A DNA stretch of 32,961 bases from Emcibacter sp. (lineage in GTDB: Bacteria > Pseudomonadota > Alphaproteobacteria > Sphingomonadales > Emcibacteraceae), in assembly GCA_026982375.1 (NCBI GenBank), contig JALSHF010000018.1, positions 1 to 32,961 of the forward strand, in the 5' to 3' direction. Positions within the stretch are counted from its first letter, which is position 1. Every line of letters begins with the position of its first letter. Below the pieces are notes generated by a model. It had not been told where the DNA came from. It saw nothing but the letters and a program-made list of their open reading frames with translations, and searched no databases. The position numbers and the translations under genes were made by a program. This document shows, in pieces, positions 7,007-15,775 of the stretch.

Positions 7007-8460
7007 TAAACCCCCCTTTTAACATAACATCAAGCCCCCTGATAAAATGGGTGAAACGCGCGATTGTCATGGCTCTGGCCCTACCTGTTTTATCATTTTC
7101 TATGGCGAATACGGCTGTCAGCAAAGAGGCCGTCCGGCAAAATATAGAAGTTGGCAAAGGCACGCTCATACGCTTTAAGGAACCTGTCCATAATGTTTTT
7201 ATTGCCAATTCAGAAATAGCAGACCTTCAAATAAAGTCGCCTACCCTTGTCTATATTTATGGTAAAGCCCAGGGCGAGACCAACCTCTATGCGGTTACTA
7301 ATGATGACCGCGTTGTTTATGAAGGCACGATCGCGGTCAATCATAATCTCGGCAGCTTGGAATCAGCCCTCAAACACGTCATTCCAGGGGCGAATATTCA
7401 GGTCAAATCCTATGAGGGTTTACTGCTGTTAACCGGAAATGTAGATAACCCGGAAGAGGCCGAAGATGCACGCCGCATGGCAGAAGATTTCATTGGCAAA
7501 GGTAAAACGATCATCAACAAACTGCAAATAGCGACACCCGTTCAGGTTAACCTGCGGGTGAGGATCGCCGAAATTGGTCGCGATACCAGAAAACAACTTG
7601 GCTTTAACTGGGAAAATCTACTTGCCAGCGGCAGTACGGCTGTCGGCATGATACAGGGCGCGAATGTTTTTAACCTCGTTCCAGATCCCACAGGCCTTAC
7701 CAATAATCTGCTCAGAGAATTTGCCGTTCAAGGCCGGGGGGTAAACAGTCTGTTCAGTGGATTTAGGGCTGGAAACCTTGATATCAACTTCATTATTGAT
7801 GCCCTTGAAACCGAAGGCGTATTATCTGTTCTTGCGGAACCTAATCTGACCACCCAATCCGGTGAATCTGCAAACTTCCTCGCGGGCGGCGAATATCCGG
7901 TACCGACCCTTGATCAGAACGGACGCGTGGTTATTGAGTTTAAGGAATTCGGCATTTCTCTCGAATTTACGCCGGTGGTCTTAAACAATGGCCGGATTAA
8001 CATGGAGATCAAGCCTGAGGTTAGTCAACTGTCTTCAAACGGGGCGATCTCGTTACAGGGGTTCAATATTCCCGCGTTGAGTACGCGCCGGGTTGAAACC
8101 ACTATAGAACTTGGTTCCGGTCAAAGTTTTGCCATCGCGGGACTGCTTCAAAACAGCGTTACCCATGATCTGGAAAAATTCCCGTGGCTGGGGGATATCC
8201 CCATCCTTGGCACTCTTTTCAGATCCAGTCAATTCAGGCGTCAGGAAACTGAACTGGTCATCATCGTAACGCCCTATATCGTAGAGCCTCATAATGGCGG
8301 TGACATGCCGTTGCCCACAGATGGGCTGGAAATACCAAATGATTATGAACGCTATATCAAGGGTCAGTCATATGCCACGAGAAAGCCGAATATGCCCGCC
8401 CCTGTGCAGGGCAAAAAAGGGCAAAAACTAAATAATGCCGCCGGCTTCATTCTGGATTAA
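7003..8460 (+). CDS. cpaC: Tad pilus outer-membrane secretin CpaC (RcpA)
   Basis: CpaC forms the outer-membrane channel through which the Flp pilus leaves the cell. At 485 aa it begins with a signal peptide (about residues 1-41, hydrophobic core IVMALALPVLSFSMANTAVS). A pilus-type secretin N-domain follows (IEVGKGTLIRFKEPVHNVFIANSEIADLQIKSPTLVYIYGKAQGETNLY). Then come a BON-like domain (about 118-175, IQVKSYEGLLLLTGNVDNPEEAEDA) and the C-terminal secretin domain (about 270-430). Secretin hallmarks include SVLAEPNLTTQSGESANFLAGGEYPVP and FPWLGDIPILGTLFRSSQFRRQETELVIIVTPYIVEP. It starts inside the cpaB stop (ATGA overlap). Confidence 0.96.
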   Translation: MINPPFNITSSPLIKWVKRAIVMALALPVLSFSMANTAVSKEAVRQNIEVGKGTLIRFKEPVHNVFIANSEIADLQIKSPTLVYIYGKAQGETNLYAVTNDDRVVYEGTIAVNHNLGSLESALKHVIPGANIQVKSYEGLLLLTGNVDNPEEAEDARRMAEDFIGKGKTIINKLQIATPVQVNLRVRIAEIGRDTRKQLGFNWENLLASGSTAVGMIQGANVFNLVPDPTGLTNNLLREFAVQGRGVNSLFSGFRAGNLDINFIIDALETEGVLSVLAEPNLTTQSGESANFLAGGEYPVPTLDQNGRVVIEFKEFGISLEFTPVVLNNGRINMEIKPEVSQLSSNGAISLQGFNIPALSTRRVETTIELGSGQSFAIAGLLQNSVTHDLEKFPWLGDIPILGTLFRSSQFRRQETELVIIVTPYIVEPHNGGDMPLPTDGLEIPNDYERYIKGQSYATRKPNMPAPVQGKKGQKLNNAAGFILD

Positions 8461-8471
8461 GGGATACAAAA

Positions 8472-9158
8472 ATGGAAGTAACAATGATAAAAAAAATTAA
8501 GAATTTCATTTCCGGCCATATCTCTATTTTGGCCTCTGTTATGATAAGCCTGATACTGGCTGGCTGTAGCGGTGCCACAAATTATATGGATAGCGACTCC
8601 CATAAACGCAATGAAGTTGAAATGGTCAGAATCCCCTTTACCGTCACTTTTGAAACGGGCAGCCCTAATCTGTCCGGCGAGATGACAGAAGAGCTGGACA
8701 TATTCATGATGAAAAGCAATGTATCTTACGGCGATGAACTGAGCATGGATTTTCCTTTGCAGCGGGACGGAAAACTGTCCAAACAAAATGAAACCAGGCT
8801 TGCGTCAATGTCCGCATTGCTCAAGAAACGTGGCCTGCGGCTGTCGCCTGATATTACGCCTTATGGCCTGAGCCCCAGAGAGAATCAAGCCCGGTTACTG
8901 ATTTCACGCTATGTGGTGACACCGCCGCGCTGCGGAGACTGGTCACAGCCCTCCAACAAAAATTACGGGAATAGCAGTTTGCTGAATCTGGGTTGCGCCA
9001 ATCAGGCAAATTTGGGGCTTATGGTGGCCAATCCCCGTGATTTGATCATTGGCACAAACAACGGGTCGCCTGATGCAGAAAAATCTGCGAAGGCCGTCAA
9101 TACTTACAGAACGAAAAAACCTGCCAACGGCACATCAAACGCATCCAAAGCTAAATAA
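8472..9158 (+). CDS. cpaD: Tad pilus lipoprotein CpaD
   Basis: CpaD is an outer-membrane lipoprotein thought to help place the CpaC secretin. At 228 aa its lipoprotein signal peptide ends in the lipobox LAGC, with the lipidated Cys near residue 32. The family signature near the C-terminus is clear: SRYVVTPPRCGDWSQPSNKNYGNSSLLNLGCANQANLGLMVANPRDLI. Start 8472 is supported by AAGGGA about seven bases upstream; ATG 8484 would also leave an intact signal peptide. It is 11 bases after cpaC and 18 bases before cpaE, so it belongs to the same operon. Confidence 0.92.
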   Translation: MEVTMIKKIKNFISGHISILASVMISLILAGCSGATNYMDSDSHKRNEVEMVRIPFTVTFETGSPNLSGEMTEELDIFMMKSNVSYGDELSMDFPLQRDGKLSKQNETRLASMSALLKKRGLRLSPDITPYGLSPRENQARLLISRYVVTPPRCGDWSQPSNKNYGNSSLLNLGCANQANLGLMVANPRDLIIGTNNGSPDAEKSAKAVNTYRTKKPANGTSNASKAK

Positions 9159-9176
9159 TAGTAACGGGAATAGAAT

Positions 9177-10415
9177 ATGAGCATCGCATCACTGCTAAAA
9201 AAAGATGAATCCGTCACAGATGAATTCGAGGCCTATGTCTGTGATGATGACACAACACAGGCCTTGGTTCCCGTTTTGAATGAACGGGACTGGGATCCTT
9301 CTTTGGTAAAAAAGGGGGGTATTGAAAATGCCATTAGAACGCTGGCAACGGCAGCATCACCGAAATTTTTATTTGTTGATTTGTCCAAATCAGACTCCCC
9401 CATGGATGATATGAACGCCCTTGCCGAAGTCTGTCAGCTTGGCACGATGGTGATTGCTATCGGCAAAGAAAATGACATTGACCTTTACCGGGATTTAATC
9501 AACTCAGGCGTGCAGGAATATCTGGTCAAACCCGTAACCACAGATCAGTTAAGGGAATGCATTCTGGTCGCAGAAAATGCCCTGCGCATGGCAAATGAGA
9601 ATACCGAAACAACGGTGGAGAAGAAATCGGACAAACTTGTGGCTGTTGTCGGCATAAGAGGCGGCGTTGGGGCCAGCACAATTGTCAGTAGCTGCGCATG
9701 GGTCATCGCCAATGAAATGAAACAGAATACCGCTATTCTTGATATGGATATCTATTTTGGTACAGATGCTTTGACATTTGATCTGGAGCCGGGGCGCGGA
9801 TTATGTGATGCCCTTGAGAACCCGAGCCGGATTGATGGGCTATTCATTGAGCGGGCCATGATTCGCCAAGGCGAAAATCTATCGATTCTGGGATCAGAGG
9901 CGTCCCTGAACGATCCAACCTATACTGATCCTGCCGCTATGAGCCACTTGATTTCGGAATTAAAACATAATTTCAATTATGTGATTATGGATCTTCCGCG
10001 AAATATGGCCGCAGAATATCCATTAATGTTGTCAGAAGCAGATGAAATCATCCTCGTATCTGACCTTACGCTGCCAGCGGCCCGTGATGTTATCCGCTTT
10101 TTGGCATTATGCAAAACCATCGCGCCTGAGACAACCGTTAAGATTGTCCTGAACAAGGTCGCGGGCGCGGGCATGGTTGAAGTAGACAAGAAAGATTTTG
10201 AAGCCTCAATAGAGCGTAGCGTAGATTGGGAAATTCCTTTTGATCCAAAATTAATGGTTCAAGCTTCAAGAGCGGGAAAGCCTTTACCGCAAGCTGCCAA
10301 AATGAGTAAAATAGTTAAAGTTCTTACCGCTATCAGCGCGGATATTACCGGGGATAATATGGCTGAAGAAAAGAACTCATTTTGGAAAAAAATAACTTCA
10401 GGACCCAAAAAATAA
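9177..10415 (+). CDS. cpaE: Tad pilus localisation ATPase-like protein CpaE (TadZ)
   Basis: CpaE is a MinD/ParA-like protein that positions the tad machine, often at a cell pole. Residues about 15-135 resemble a receiver-like domain (FLFVDLSKSDSP, GVQEYLVKPVTTDQL), as in TadZ. The ATPase domain starts near residue 153, and its deviant Walker A reads GIRGGVGASTIV (161-168). The lysines of KGGxGKT are replaced by R and A, so ATP hydrolysis may be weak or absent, a departure also known in other CpaE/TadZ proteins. Walker A' (AILDMDIYFG) and a B-like segment (YVIMDLPRNM) follow. The gene sits 18 bases after cpaD and 40 bases before cpaF. Confidence 0.94.
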   Translation: MSIASLLKKDESVTDEFEAYVCDDDTTQALVPVLNERDWDPSLVKKGGIENAIRTLATAASPKFLFVDLSKSDSPMDDMNALAEVCQLGTMVIAIGKENDIDLYRDLINSGVQEYLVKPVTTDQLRECILVAENALRMANENTETTVEKKSDKLVAVVGIRGGVGASTIVSSCAWVIANEMKQNTAILDMDIYFGTDALTFDLEPGRGLCDALENPSRIDGLFIERAMIRQGENLSILGSEASLNDPTYTDPAAMSHLISELKHNFNYVIMDLPRNMAAEYPLMLSEADEIILVSDLTLPAARDVIRFLALCKTIAPETTVKIVLNKVAGAGMVEVDKKDFEASIERSVDWEIPFDPKLMVQASRAGKPLPQAAKMSKIVKVLTAISADITGDNMAEEKNSFWKKITSGPKK

Positions 10416-10455
10416 ATACCTGCATTCAGTTAATATAGTGAAATCGTGAGAAAAT

Positions 10456-12204
10456 ATGAAACCGGCGTTTGGAAGAAAATCTAGCCAAGATGGGAAGGCA
10501 ACCCTGATAGCAAAAAAAGTGGCAAAACCTGCTGCTTTTGGCAAGGGTCACCTGTCCTCAGCACCTGAAACGCCTAAAACAGCTTCGGGCGCGGCGCGTA
10601 ATATTGTCTTATCTAATGCCAATATGGTTGATAAGGCGTATGAGCTTATCGAATCCGTCATGCTGGAACAAATGGATCCCAAACATGCGCGCGAAATGGA
10701 TCGCAATGAAGTTACGGACTTTATAGAAAACCTCATTGACGAAGAAACCGGCAAACATCGTATGGACTTGAACGACCTTGAGCGCCGGGATCTCGTCACA
10801 GTGCTGTTGAACGATCTGTTAACCTCTGAGAGTAGCGACAAAAAGAAAAATGCGGATGAGAATTCCGGCGGGGAAGAAGACGTTAATGTTGTTCGCAACC
10901 ATAAACATGCGCAAAAGCAAGTAAACGAACAAAAACATCAGGTTAGCCAAGATAGCATCATGGATGCAAAGGATCGCTTGCAACCCTTGCTACTTGAATA
11001 TATTGATGCATCCGCCGCCAATGAAATGGACCGATCCGAGCTTGCAGAACAAGTAAGCGAAGCCGTCAATGAACTGATGGTGCAAGAAAAAATCAACCTG
11101 AATTTGCGCGAGCAGCGCGACCTGGTCAATATGCTGCTCCATGATATGCTTGGCCTCGGCCCTCTGGAGCCTCTTTTAGGGAATGAGGAAATTACCGAAA
11201 TTATGGTCAATGGCCCCAAGCAGGTTTACATTGAAAAAGCTGGCAAGCTTATACTTTCTGATGTGACATTCCGGGACAATCAGCATCTGATGAATATCTG
11301 CACACGGATTGTCACCGCCGTCGGCCGCCGGGTTGATGAATCCACACCGCTTTGTGATGCCCGCCTCATGGACGGCAGCCGCGTGAATATTGTCATTCCG
11401 CCGCTTGCCCTTGATGGCCCGTCAATATCAATCCGGAAATTTGCCAAACAGAAAATCACGCTGGATCATATGATCGACTGGAAAAGTATGTCACACAACA
11501 TGGGGACGGTCTTAAAAATTGCCGGGGCCTGTCGTTTGAACATTCTTATCTCGGGTGGAACGGGTTCAGGTAAAACAACCATGCTGAACGCTTTGTCCCG
11601 CATGGTTGACGTCGGCGAACGGGTGGTGACAATTGAGGATACCGCCGAACTGCAAATGCAGCAGCCCCATGTGGTACGGCTCGAAACACGGCCCGCAAAT
11701 CTTGAGGGCAAAGGTGAAATCAGTATGCGGGATCTCGTAAAGAACGCCCTGCGTATGCGTCCAGACCGAATTATTCTGGGAGAGGTGCGCGGCGCAGAAG
11801 CCTTTGACGTGCTGCAGGCCATGAATACGGGCCATGATGGATCAATGTGTACCCTTCATGCCAATAACCCGCGCGAAGCCCTGACCCGTATGGAAAATAT
11901 GATCGGCATGGCTGATTTGAAGTTGCCTCAGAAAGCTGTCCGAGAACAGATCGCAGGGGCCGTCGATCTTGTCGTGCAGGTTTCAAGAATGCGGGATGGC
12001 GGGCGGCGCTGTGCGGCCATTACAGAAATTGTCGGCATGGAAGGCGACATTATCACCACGCAAGATCTGTTTATTTATGAGTTTACCGGAGAAGATGCGG
12101 ATGGAAACCTGGAGGGCCGTTTCAAGTCCATGGGTGTCCGTCCGTATTTTGCGGAAAAAGCCGCTTACTTTGGTTTGGACAAAGCTTTGATGGAGGCCTT
12201 ATAG
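10456..12204 (+). CDS. cpaF: Tad pilus secretion ATPase CpaF (TadA) with duplicated N-terminal domain
   Basis: CpaF is the hexameric cytoplasmic ATPase that powers pilus assembly and retraction in tad systems. The catalytic part (about 235-582) has Walker [14 protein letters not shown] (366-376), an Asp box TIEDTAEL, Walker [15 protein letters not shown] and a His box [15 protein letters not shown]. The protein is long for the family, which is usually about 450-500 aa. The extra length is a tandem copy of the helical N-terminal domain: residues about 60-122 (AREMDRNEV ... [15 protein letters not shown]) match about 169-232 (ANEMDRSEL ... [16 protein letters not shown]). The MDR and RDLV motifs are exactly 30 residues apart in both copies, and the copies are offset by 110 residues. 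A Lys/Gln-rich linker joins them. Confidence 0.96.
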   Translation: MKPAFGRKSSQDGKATLIAKKVAKPAAFGKGHLSSAPETPKTASGAARNIVLSNANMVDKAYELIESVMLEQMDPKHAREMDRNEVTDFIENLIDEETGKHRMDLNDLERRDLVTVLLNDLLTSESSDKKKNADENSGGEEDVNVVRNHKHAQKQVNEQKHQVSQDSIMDAKDRLQPLLLEYIDASAANEMDRSELAEQVSEAVNELMVQEKINLNLREQRDLVNMLLHDMLGLGPLEPLLGNEEITEIMVNGPKQVYIEKAGKLILSDVTFRDNQHLMNICTRIVTAVGRRVDESTPLCDARLMDGSRVNIVIPPLALDGPSISIRKFAKQKITLDHMIDWKSMSHNMGTVLKIAGACRLNILISGGTGSGKTTMLNALSRMVDVGERVVTIEDTAELQMQQPHVVRLETRPANLEGKGEISMRDLVKNALRMRPDRIILGEVRGAEAFDVLQAMNTGHDGSMCTLHANNPREALTRMENMIGMADLKLPQKAVREQIAGAVDLVVQVSRMRDGGRRCAAITEIVGMEGDIITTQDLFIYEFTGEDADGNLEGRFKSMGVRPYFAEKAAYFGLDKALMEAL

Positions 12205-12211
12205 GAATAAA

Positions 12212-13195
12212 ATGGACGTTACAAACCCAACCATAGTCACCATTGGAATCTTCGCTTGCGTTTTTATCATACTCGCCAGCCTAACCGCCGCGTCAGGCGC
12301 ATTTGGCCAAAACAACAAGATTATTGGCAAAAAGCTTAACAAAATCAGAATCCGGCACGGCAAAGATAAAATGCTGGCAAAAGAACAGGCCAAGAAGAAT
12401 CTTTTTGTAAAAAAAGAAGTTTCCCTCTTCGATCGCTTCATTCCAAAACCCGCAGAGCTCAGGCAACGCCTGGATAAAACCGGCAAGGACATCAGTTTCA
12501 AAAAATACATCATAGCCACGATTATAACGGCTGTTCTTTGTACAGTTTTGATCGAATTCGTCGGCGGGCTGTCCTTTCTGCCCTCATTGATGATTGGTAT
12601 TTTTCTCGGCCTCTTCATCCCCCATACCTATATTAACAGGGTGGTGAAAAACAGGCTTGCCAAATTTACCAAACAATTTCCAGAAGCCATTGACCTGATT
12701 GTACGCGGATTGCGCGCAGGCCTTCCCGTAACGGAATCAATCCATGCCGTGGCCCGGGAAATGCAAGACCCCATATCAACAGAGTTTTTAAAAATAACCG
12801 ACGAAATCAAGTTGGGAAAGACCATGGATGAAGCCTTGTGGGCAACGGCAAAACGTCTGGATACACCTGATTTTAAATTTTTTGTTATCAGCTTGTCCGT
12901 ACAGCAGGAAACCGGGGGCAATCTGGCAGAAACCCTTAGTAACCTGACAGAAATCCTTCGTGGAAGAACCAGATTAAAGCTTAAAATCAAAGCCATGATC
13001 TCGGAGGGCAAGGCAAGTGCCTATATCATCGGTTCCCTGCCGTTTCTTATGTGCGGTCTGCTTTCTGTGATGAATTATGAATATATGTCCGTCATGTTTA
13101 CCGATCCAATGGGACAGATGGCCCTCGCGGGGGCCGCTGTATGGATGGGCATCGGCGTCTTTATTCTGGCTCAAATGATAAATTTCGAGGCATAG
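12212..13195 (+). CDS. tadB: Tad inner-membrane platform protein TadB
   Basis: TadB is one of two type II secretion F-domain proteins that form the inner-membrane platform on which CpaF acts. At 327 aa it has N-terminal membrane segments (IVTIGIFACVFIILASLTAASGAF and the YIIATIITAVLCTVLIEF region). The cytoplasmic T2SSF domain spans about residues 150-275 (FPEAIDLIVRGLRAGLPVTESIHAVAREM, FFVISLSVQQETGGNLAETLSNLTEILRGR), and C-terminal helices follow. AGGA precedes the ATG, and the gap to cpaF is only seven bases. It is followed at three bases by tadC. Confidence 0.95.
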   Translation: MDVTNPTIVTIGIFACVFIILASLTAASGAFGQNNKIIGKKLNKIRIRHGKDKMLAKEQAKKNLFVKKEVSLFDRFIPKPAELRQRLDKTGKDISFKKYIIATIITAVLCTVLIEFVGGLSFLPSLMIGIFLGLFIPHTYINRVVKNRLAKFTKQFPEAIDLIVRGLRAGLPVTESIHAVAREMQDPISTEFLKITDEIKLGKTMDEALWATAKRLDTPDFKFFVISLSVQQETGGNLAETLSNLTEILRGRTRLKLKIKAMISEGKASAYIIGSLPFLMCGLLSVMNYEYMSVMFTDPMGQMALAGAAVWMGIGVFILAQMINFEA

Positions 13196-13198
13196 AAC

Positions 13199-14170
13199 AT
13201 GGAAGCTTACTTACCTAATGGAATTTCAGTAGAAGATGTCATTACCGTATTGGCCGCGATGTCCGCATTTCTGGTGGTTTTAGCCATCTGGACTAGCGGG
13301 CTTATCAAAGACCCCATGCACGGCCGGATTAAACATCTGCAAGGCCGCCGGCAAGACCTGAAACGGGGCTATACGGCGCCTGTCAAACGCAAATCACCAG
13401 TGAAAAGAGCATCCCATCTGGGCGCAATGCAAGTCATCGTGAACGGATTTAACCTCTTGAAAAATGAACAGGCCGAAAAATTCCGCCTAAAGCTTTTGCA
13501 GGCCGGGTATCGTTCAAAGGACGCTCTGGTATTTTTTATGTTCTTTAAATTGGTCTTGCCCATTCTTATTGGCATCGTCGCTGTTGTTCTTATTTATGGT
13601 GTCGGCATGTTTGATCTGGAGCCTATGATGAAAACGCTTGCCAGCGGTGGCTCGGTTCTTGTGGCGTCTATTTTGCCTGAAACAATTTTGAAAAATATTA
13701 CCATTAAACGCAATCTGGAAATGCAAAAGGCCTTGCCCGATGTGCTGGACTTGCTGGTGATTTGTGCGGAAGCCGGCCTAACTCTGGATTCAGCCTTACA
13801 TAGGGTCGTAAAAGAAATGGCCCAGACAGGGCCGGATCTGGCAGATGAACTTAGTTTGACCGCCATTGAGCTGGGTTTCCTGCCAGAACGCAAGCAAGCT
13901 TTGGCCAATCTGGCAGAACGCGTAACCTTGCCCGCCGTAAGATCCGTAACCGCGACCCTGATACAATCAGAAAAATACGGTACGCCCCTCGCCCAATCAT
14001 TAAGGGTATTATCCGCTGAATTCAGGAATGACCGCATGATGAAGGCAGAAGAAAAAGCGGCAAAACTTCCGGCAACAATGACCATTCCGCTTATCTTGTT
14101 TATTCTGCCAACATTATTTGTTGTATTGATAGGTCCCGCAGCCTGTCAAATTTCCAGTACCCTTGTTTAG
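13199..14170 (+). CDS. tadC: Tad inner-membrane platform protein TadC
   Basis: TadC is the second T2SSF-domain platform protein and partner of TadB. At 323 aa it has an N-terminal membrane helix (VITVLAAMSAFLVVLAIW), then a middle hydrophobic pair (ALVFFMFFKLVLPILIGIVAVVLIYGVGMF). The F-domain follows (LPDVLDLLVICAEAGLTLDSALHRVVKEMAQTGPDLADEL, RVTLPAVRSVTATLIQSEKYGTPLAQSLRVLSAEFRNDRMMKAEEKAAKLPATMTIPL), and a C-terminal helix ends the protein. The block LAERVTLPAVRSVTATLIQSEKYGTPL is typical of TadC rather than TadB. In many loci tadD, a TPR lipoprotein, comes next; here it is missing. Confidence 0.95.
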   Translation: MEAYLPNGISVEDVITVLAAMSAFLVVLAIWTSGLIKDPMHGRIKHLQGRRQDLKRGYTAPVKRKSPVKRASHLGAMQVIVNGFNLLKNEQAEKFRLKLLQAGYRSKDALVFFMFFKLVLPILIGIVAVVLIYGVGMFDLEPMMKTLASGGSVLVASILPETILKNITIKRNLEMQKALPDVLDLLVICAEAGLTLDSALHRVVKEMAQTGPDLADELSLTAIELGFLPERKQALANLAERVTLPAVRSVTATLIQSEKYGTPLAQSLRVLSAEFRNDRMMKAEEKAAKLPATMTIPLILFILPTLFVVLIGPAACQISSTLV

Positions 14171-14243
14171 GAATGGTACGAAATGAAAAAAAATGGCCGC
14201 AAGGAGAGTTGCTTAATAACCTTATTATTCAGGAGCTCTTAAG

Positions 14244-14879
14244 ATGAAAAACAACATCAGAAAAACGCCCTTAAGGAGATTTCTTAAGCGGCTAAGGCGC
14301 AACCAGACCGGCTCTACTCTTGTCGAGATGGCCTTTGTTCTGCCTGTGATTTCAATGGCCACAATCGGCACGTTAGAAGTCGGCGTAACCATGCTGAGCA
14401 CCACCATGCTCGAGGGCGCAATTTCAGAAGCATCCCGCGCCGGCATGACAGGTTATGCCGTAGATGGCAAGACACGCGAAGAATATATCAATGATCTTCT
14501 CGCCGAAAGAACCTTTGGCATGATTGATCTTACCAATCTCGTGATCAATCAAAGAGTTTATGAAGATTTTGCGGATGTGGGGATTCCCGAGCCTTATACT
14601 GATGTCAACGGCGACAATGTCTATAGCGCAGGTGTCGATAGCTACACTGATATGAACTGCAATGATCAGTGGGATTCAGAAGTCGGCACCGACGGCGTTG
14701 GCGGCCCAGGACAGATCGTCTTGTATGAGGCCATTTATGACGCCAATCTTATGACAGGATTTTTCTCAAGAATGGTGGGAGATGAAGACGGTAAAATCAG
14801 GCTGACCGCAAGTACCGTCATTCAAAACGAGCCCTATGGCACCCCTGATCCCAGCTGCGTAGCCGCTGTGAAAACTTAA
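14244..14879 (+). CDS. tadE: TadE-family pseudopilin with Asp/Asn-rich calcium-binding-like loops
   Basis: This 211-aa minor pilin-like protein has a basic N-terminus followed by QTGSTLVEMAFVLPVISMATIGTLEVG. The Gly before STLVE and the Glu five residues on fit processing by prepilin peptidase. The rest is extracytoplasmic. At residues 118-150 two loops with a 16-residue period appear, YTDVNGDNVYSAGVD and YTDMNCNDQWDSE, which look like EF-hand or dockerin-type calcium-binding loops. AGGAG lies eight bases before the ATG. A 73-base gap from tadC contains only a 19-codon ORF of doubtful meaning. The next gene is a second TadE-like protein. Confidence 0.9.
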   Translation: MKNNIRKTPLRRFLKRLRRNQTGSTLVEMAFVLPVISMATIGTLEVGVTMLSTTMLEGAISEASRAGMTGYAVDGKTREEYINDLLAERTFGMIDLTNLVINQRVYEDFADVGIPEPYTDVNGDNVYSAGVDSYTDMNCNDQWDSEVGTDGVGGPGQIVLYEAIYDANLMTGFFSRMVGDEDGKIRLTASTVIQNEPYGTPDPSCVAAVKT

Positions 14880-14890
14880 GGGGAAATATC

Positions 14891-15505
14891 ATGCTGATTA
14901 ATCTTAGAAAAATAATTATTCCGCGCTTCATCAGGAATTTGAAGAAATCAACCAAAGGCACTATTCTGATCGAATTTGCCTATATATTTCCGATCGCCCT
15001 GATTTTATTAATGGGCGGATTCGAAACTTTCAGGCTCTTGATGGCACACAGAAAAGCCAATACGACAGTCATGAGCGTCGGCAATCTGGTTTCTCAAAAT
15101 AAAAAGCTTGATAGTGCGGCCGTTCAAAATATATTCGACGCTGTTGAAAATATTATGAAACCGCTGGAATTGAGCGAAGATGGGCAAATATTTATGTCCT
15201 ACATAACAGGTACCGCTGGCGGAAATAACATAGACCTGCAATGTAAAGGTACCGCAAATGCCTCCCTCGCCAGTAAAATAGGTGCAGAAGGAGACGAGGC
15301 CGACTTAACCAGCATCCCAGGAAATTTTACCATAGAAGATACGGAAACCGTCGTAATTTCAGAAGTGGTTTACCGATATGAGCCTATGGTTATGAATCTT
15401 AGTGGATTGTTGCACAACACTATTTTTGCGCCCCACGACATCTATCATGTGTCCGTACAAAAACCACGCTACGCGACGATTGAGTTTAGCGAAGGCTGCC
15501 CATAA
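14891..15505 (+). CDS. Second TadE/TadF-like pseudopilin
   Basis: This 204-aa protein has the same plan as its upstream neighbour: a basic N-terminus, then KSTKGTILIEFAYIFPIALILLMGGFETFRLL. The cleavage Gly is followed by TILIE, with Glu at +5. The extracytoplasmic region (about residues 50-204) lacks the calcium-loop repeats and ends in SVQKPRYATIEFSEGCP. It begins 11 bases after the first tadE gene, so it is co-transcribed. It may act as TadF or as a short replacement for TadG, but the assignment within the TadE/F/G group is uncertain. It is the last gene of the pilus operon; 270 bases of non-coding DNA follow. Confidence 0.85.
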   Translation: MLINLRKIIIPRFIRNLKKSTKGTILIEFAYIFPIALILLMGGFETFRLLMAHRKANTTVMSVGNLVSQNKKLDSAAVQNIFDAVENIMKPLELSEDGQIFMSYITGTAGGNNIDLQCKGTANASLASKIGAEGDEADLTSIPGNFTIEDTETVVISEVVYRYEPMVMNLSGLLHNTIFAPHDIYHVSVQKPRYATIEFSEGCP

Positions 15506-15629
15506 AGCACTGAAATAGCATAATTTTATCTATAAGTCATCCAGATGTCCTGAGTAACCGAAGTCACCGCGCTATCATTGTTTTCGCCTGCCCTATTGGT
15601 GAGCATACCCCCAATTAAATTCAAAATAG

Positions 15630-15644
15630 TTAACAAAGTGTTAA
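15630..15644. promoter_or_regulatory. Perfect candidate CtrA box TTAA-N7-TTAA
   Basis: TTAACAAAGTGTTAA is an exact match to the full CtrA recognition consensus TTAA-N7-TTAA. It lies about 130 bases before the second kinase gene, within the 270-base gap 15506-15775. No ORF was found in that gap. TATAAT occurs at 15722-15727 but has no well-spaced -35. Confidence 0.55.
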
Positions 15645-15662
15645 TTTTTTAGTTGATTTGAC

Positions 15663-15683
15663 GAATCATATAGAGGATGATTC
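15663..15683. promoter_or_regulatory. Operator-like inverted repeat downstream of the CtrA box
   Basis: GAATCAT (15663-15669) and ATGATTC (15677-15683) form a 7/7 inverted repeat around a seven-base spacer, 18 bases after the CtrA box. There is no T-run, so this looks more like a protein-binding site than a terminator. GGGAAAATCCC at 15704-15714 is a second short palindrome. Confidence 0.4.
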
Positions 15684-15775
15684 ATCTAGTGATTTGAATC
15701 CATGGGAAAATCCCGCCCGGGTATAATTTGTTATTGGCGGAATTTGCAATATTAAGGACATAGCGTGTTCGTCAA

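Noticed and set aside
13594-14085. 163-aa minus-strand ORF
   Set aside because: It is antisense to tadC, with Ser/Arg-rich shadow composition and no domain.
14183-14242. 19-codon ORF (MKKNGRKES...) between tadC and tadE
   Set aside because: It is short, has no recognised similarity and ends one base before the tadE ATG. It could be a leader peptide, but nothing beyond a modest AGGA supports it.
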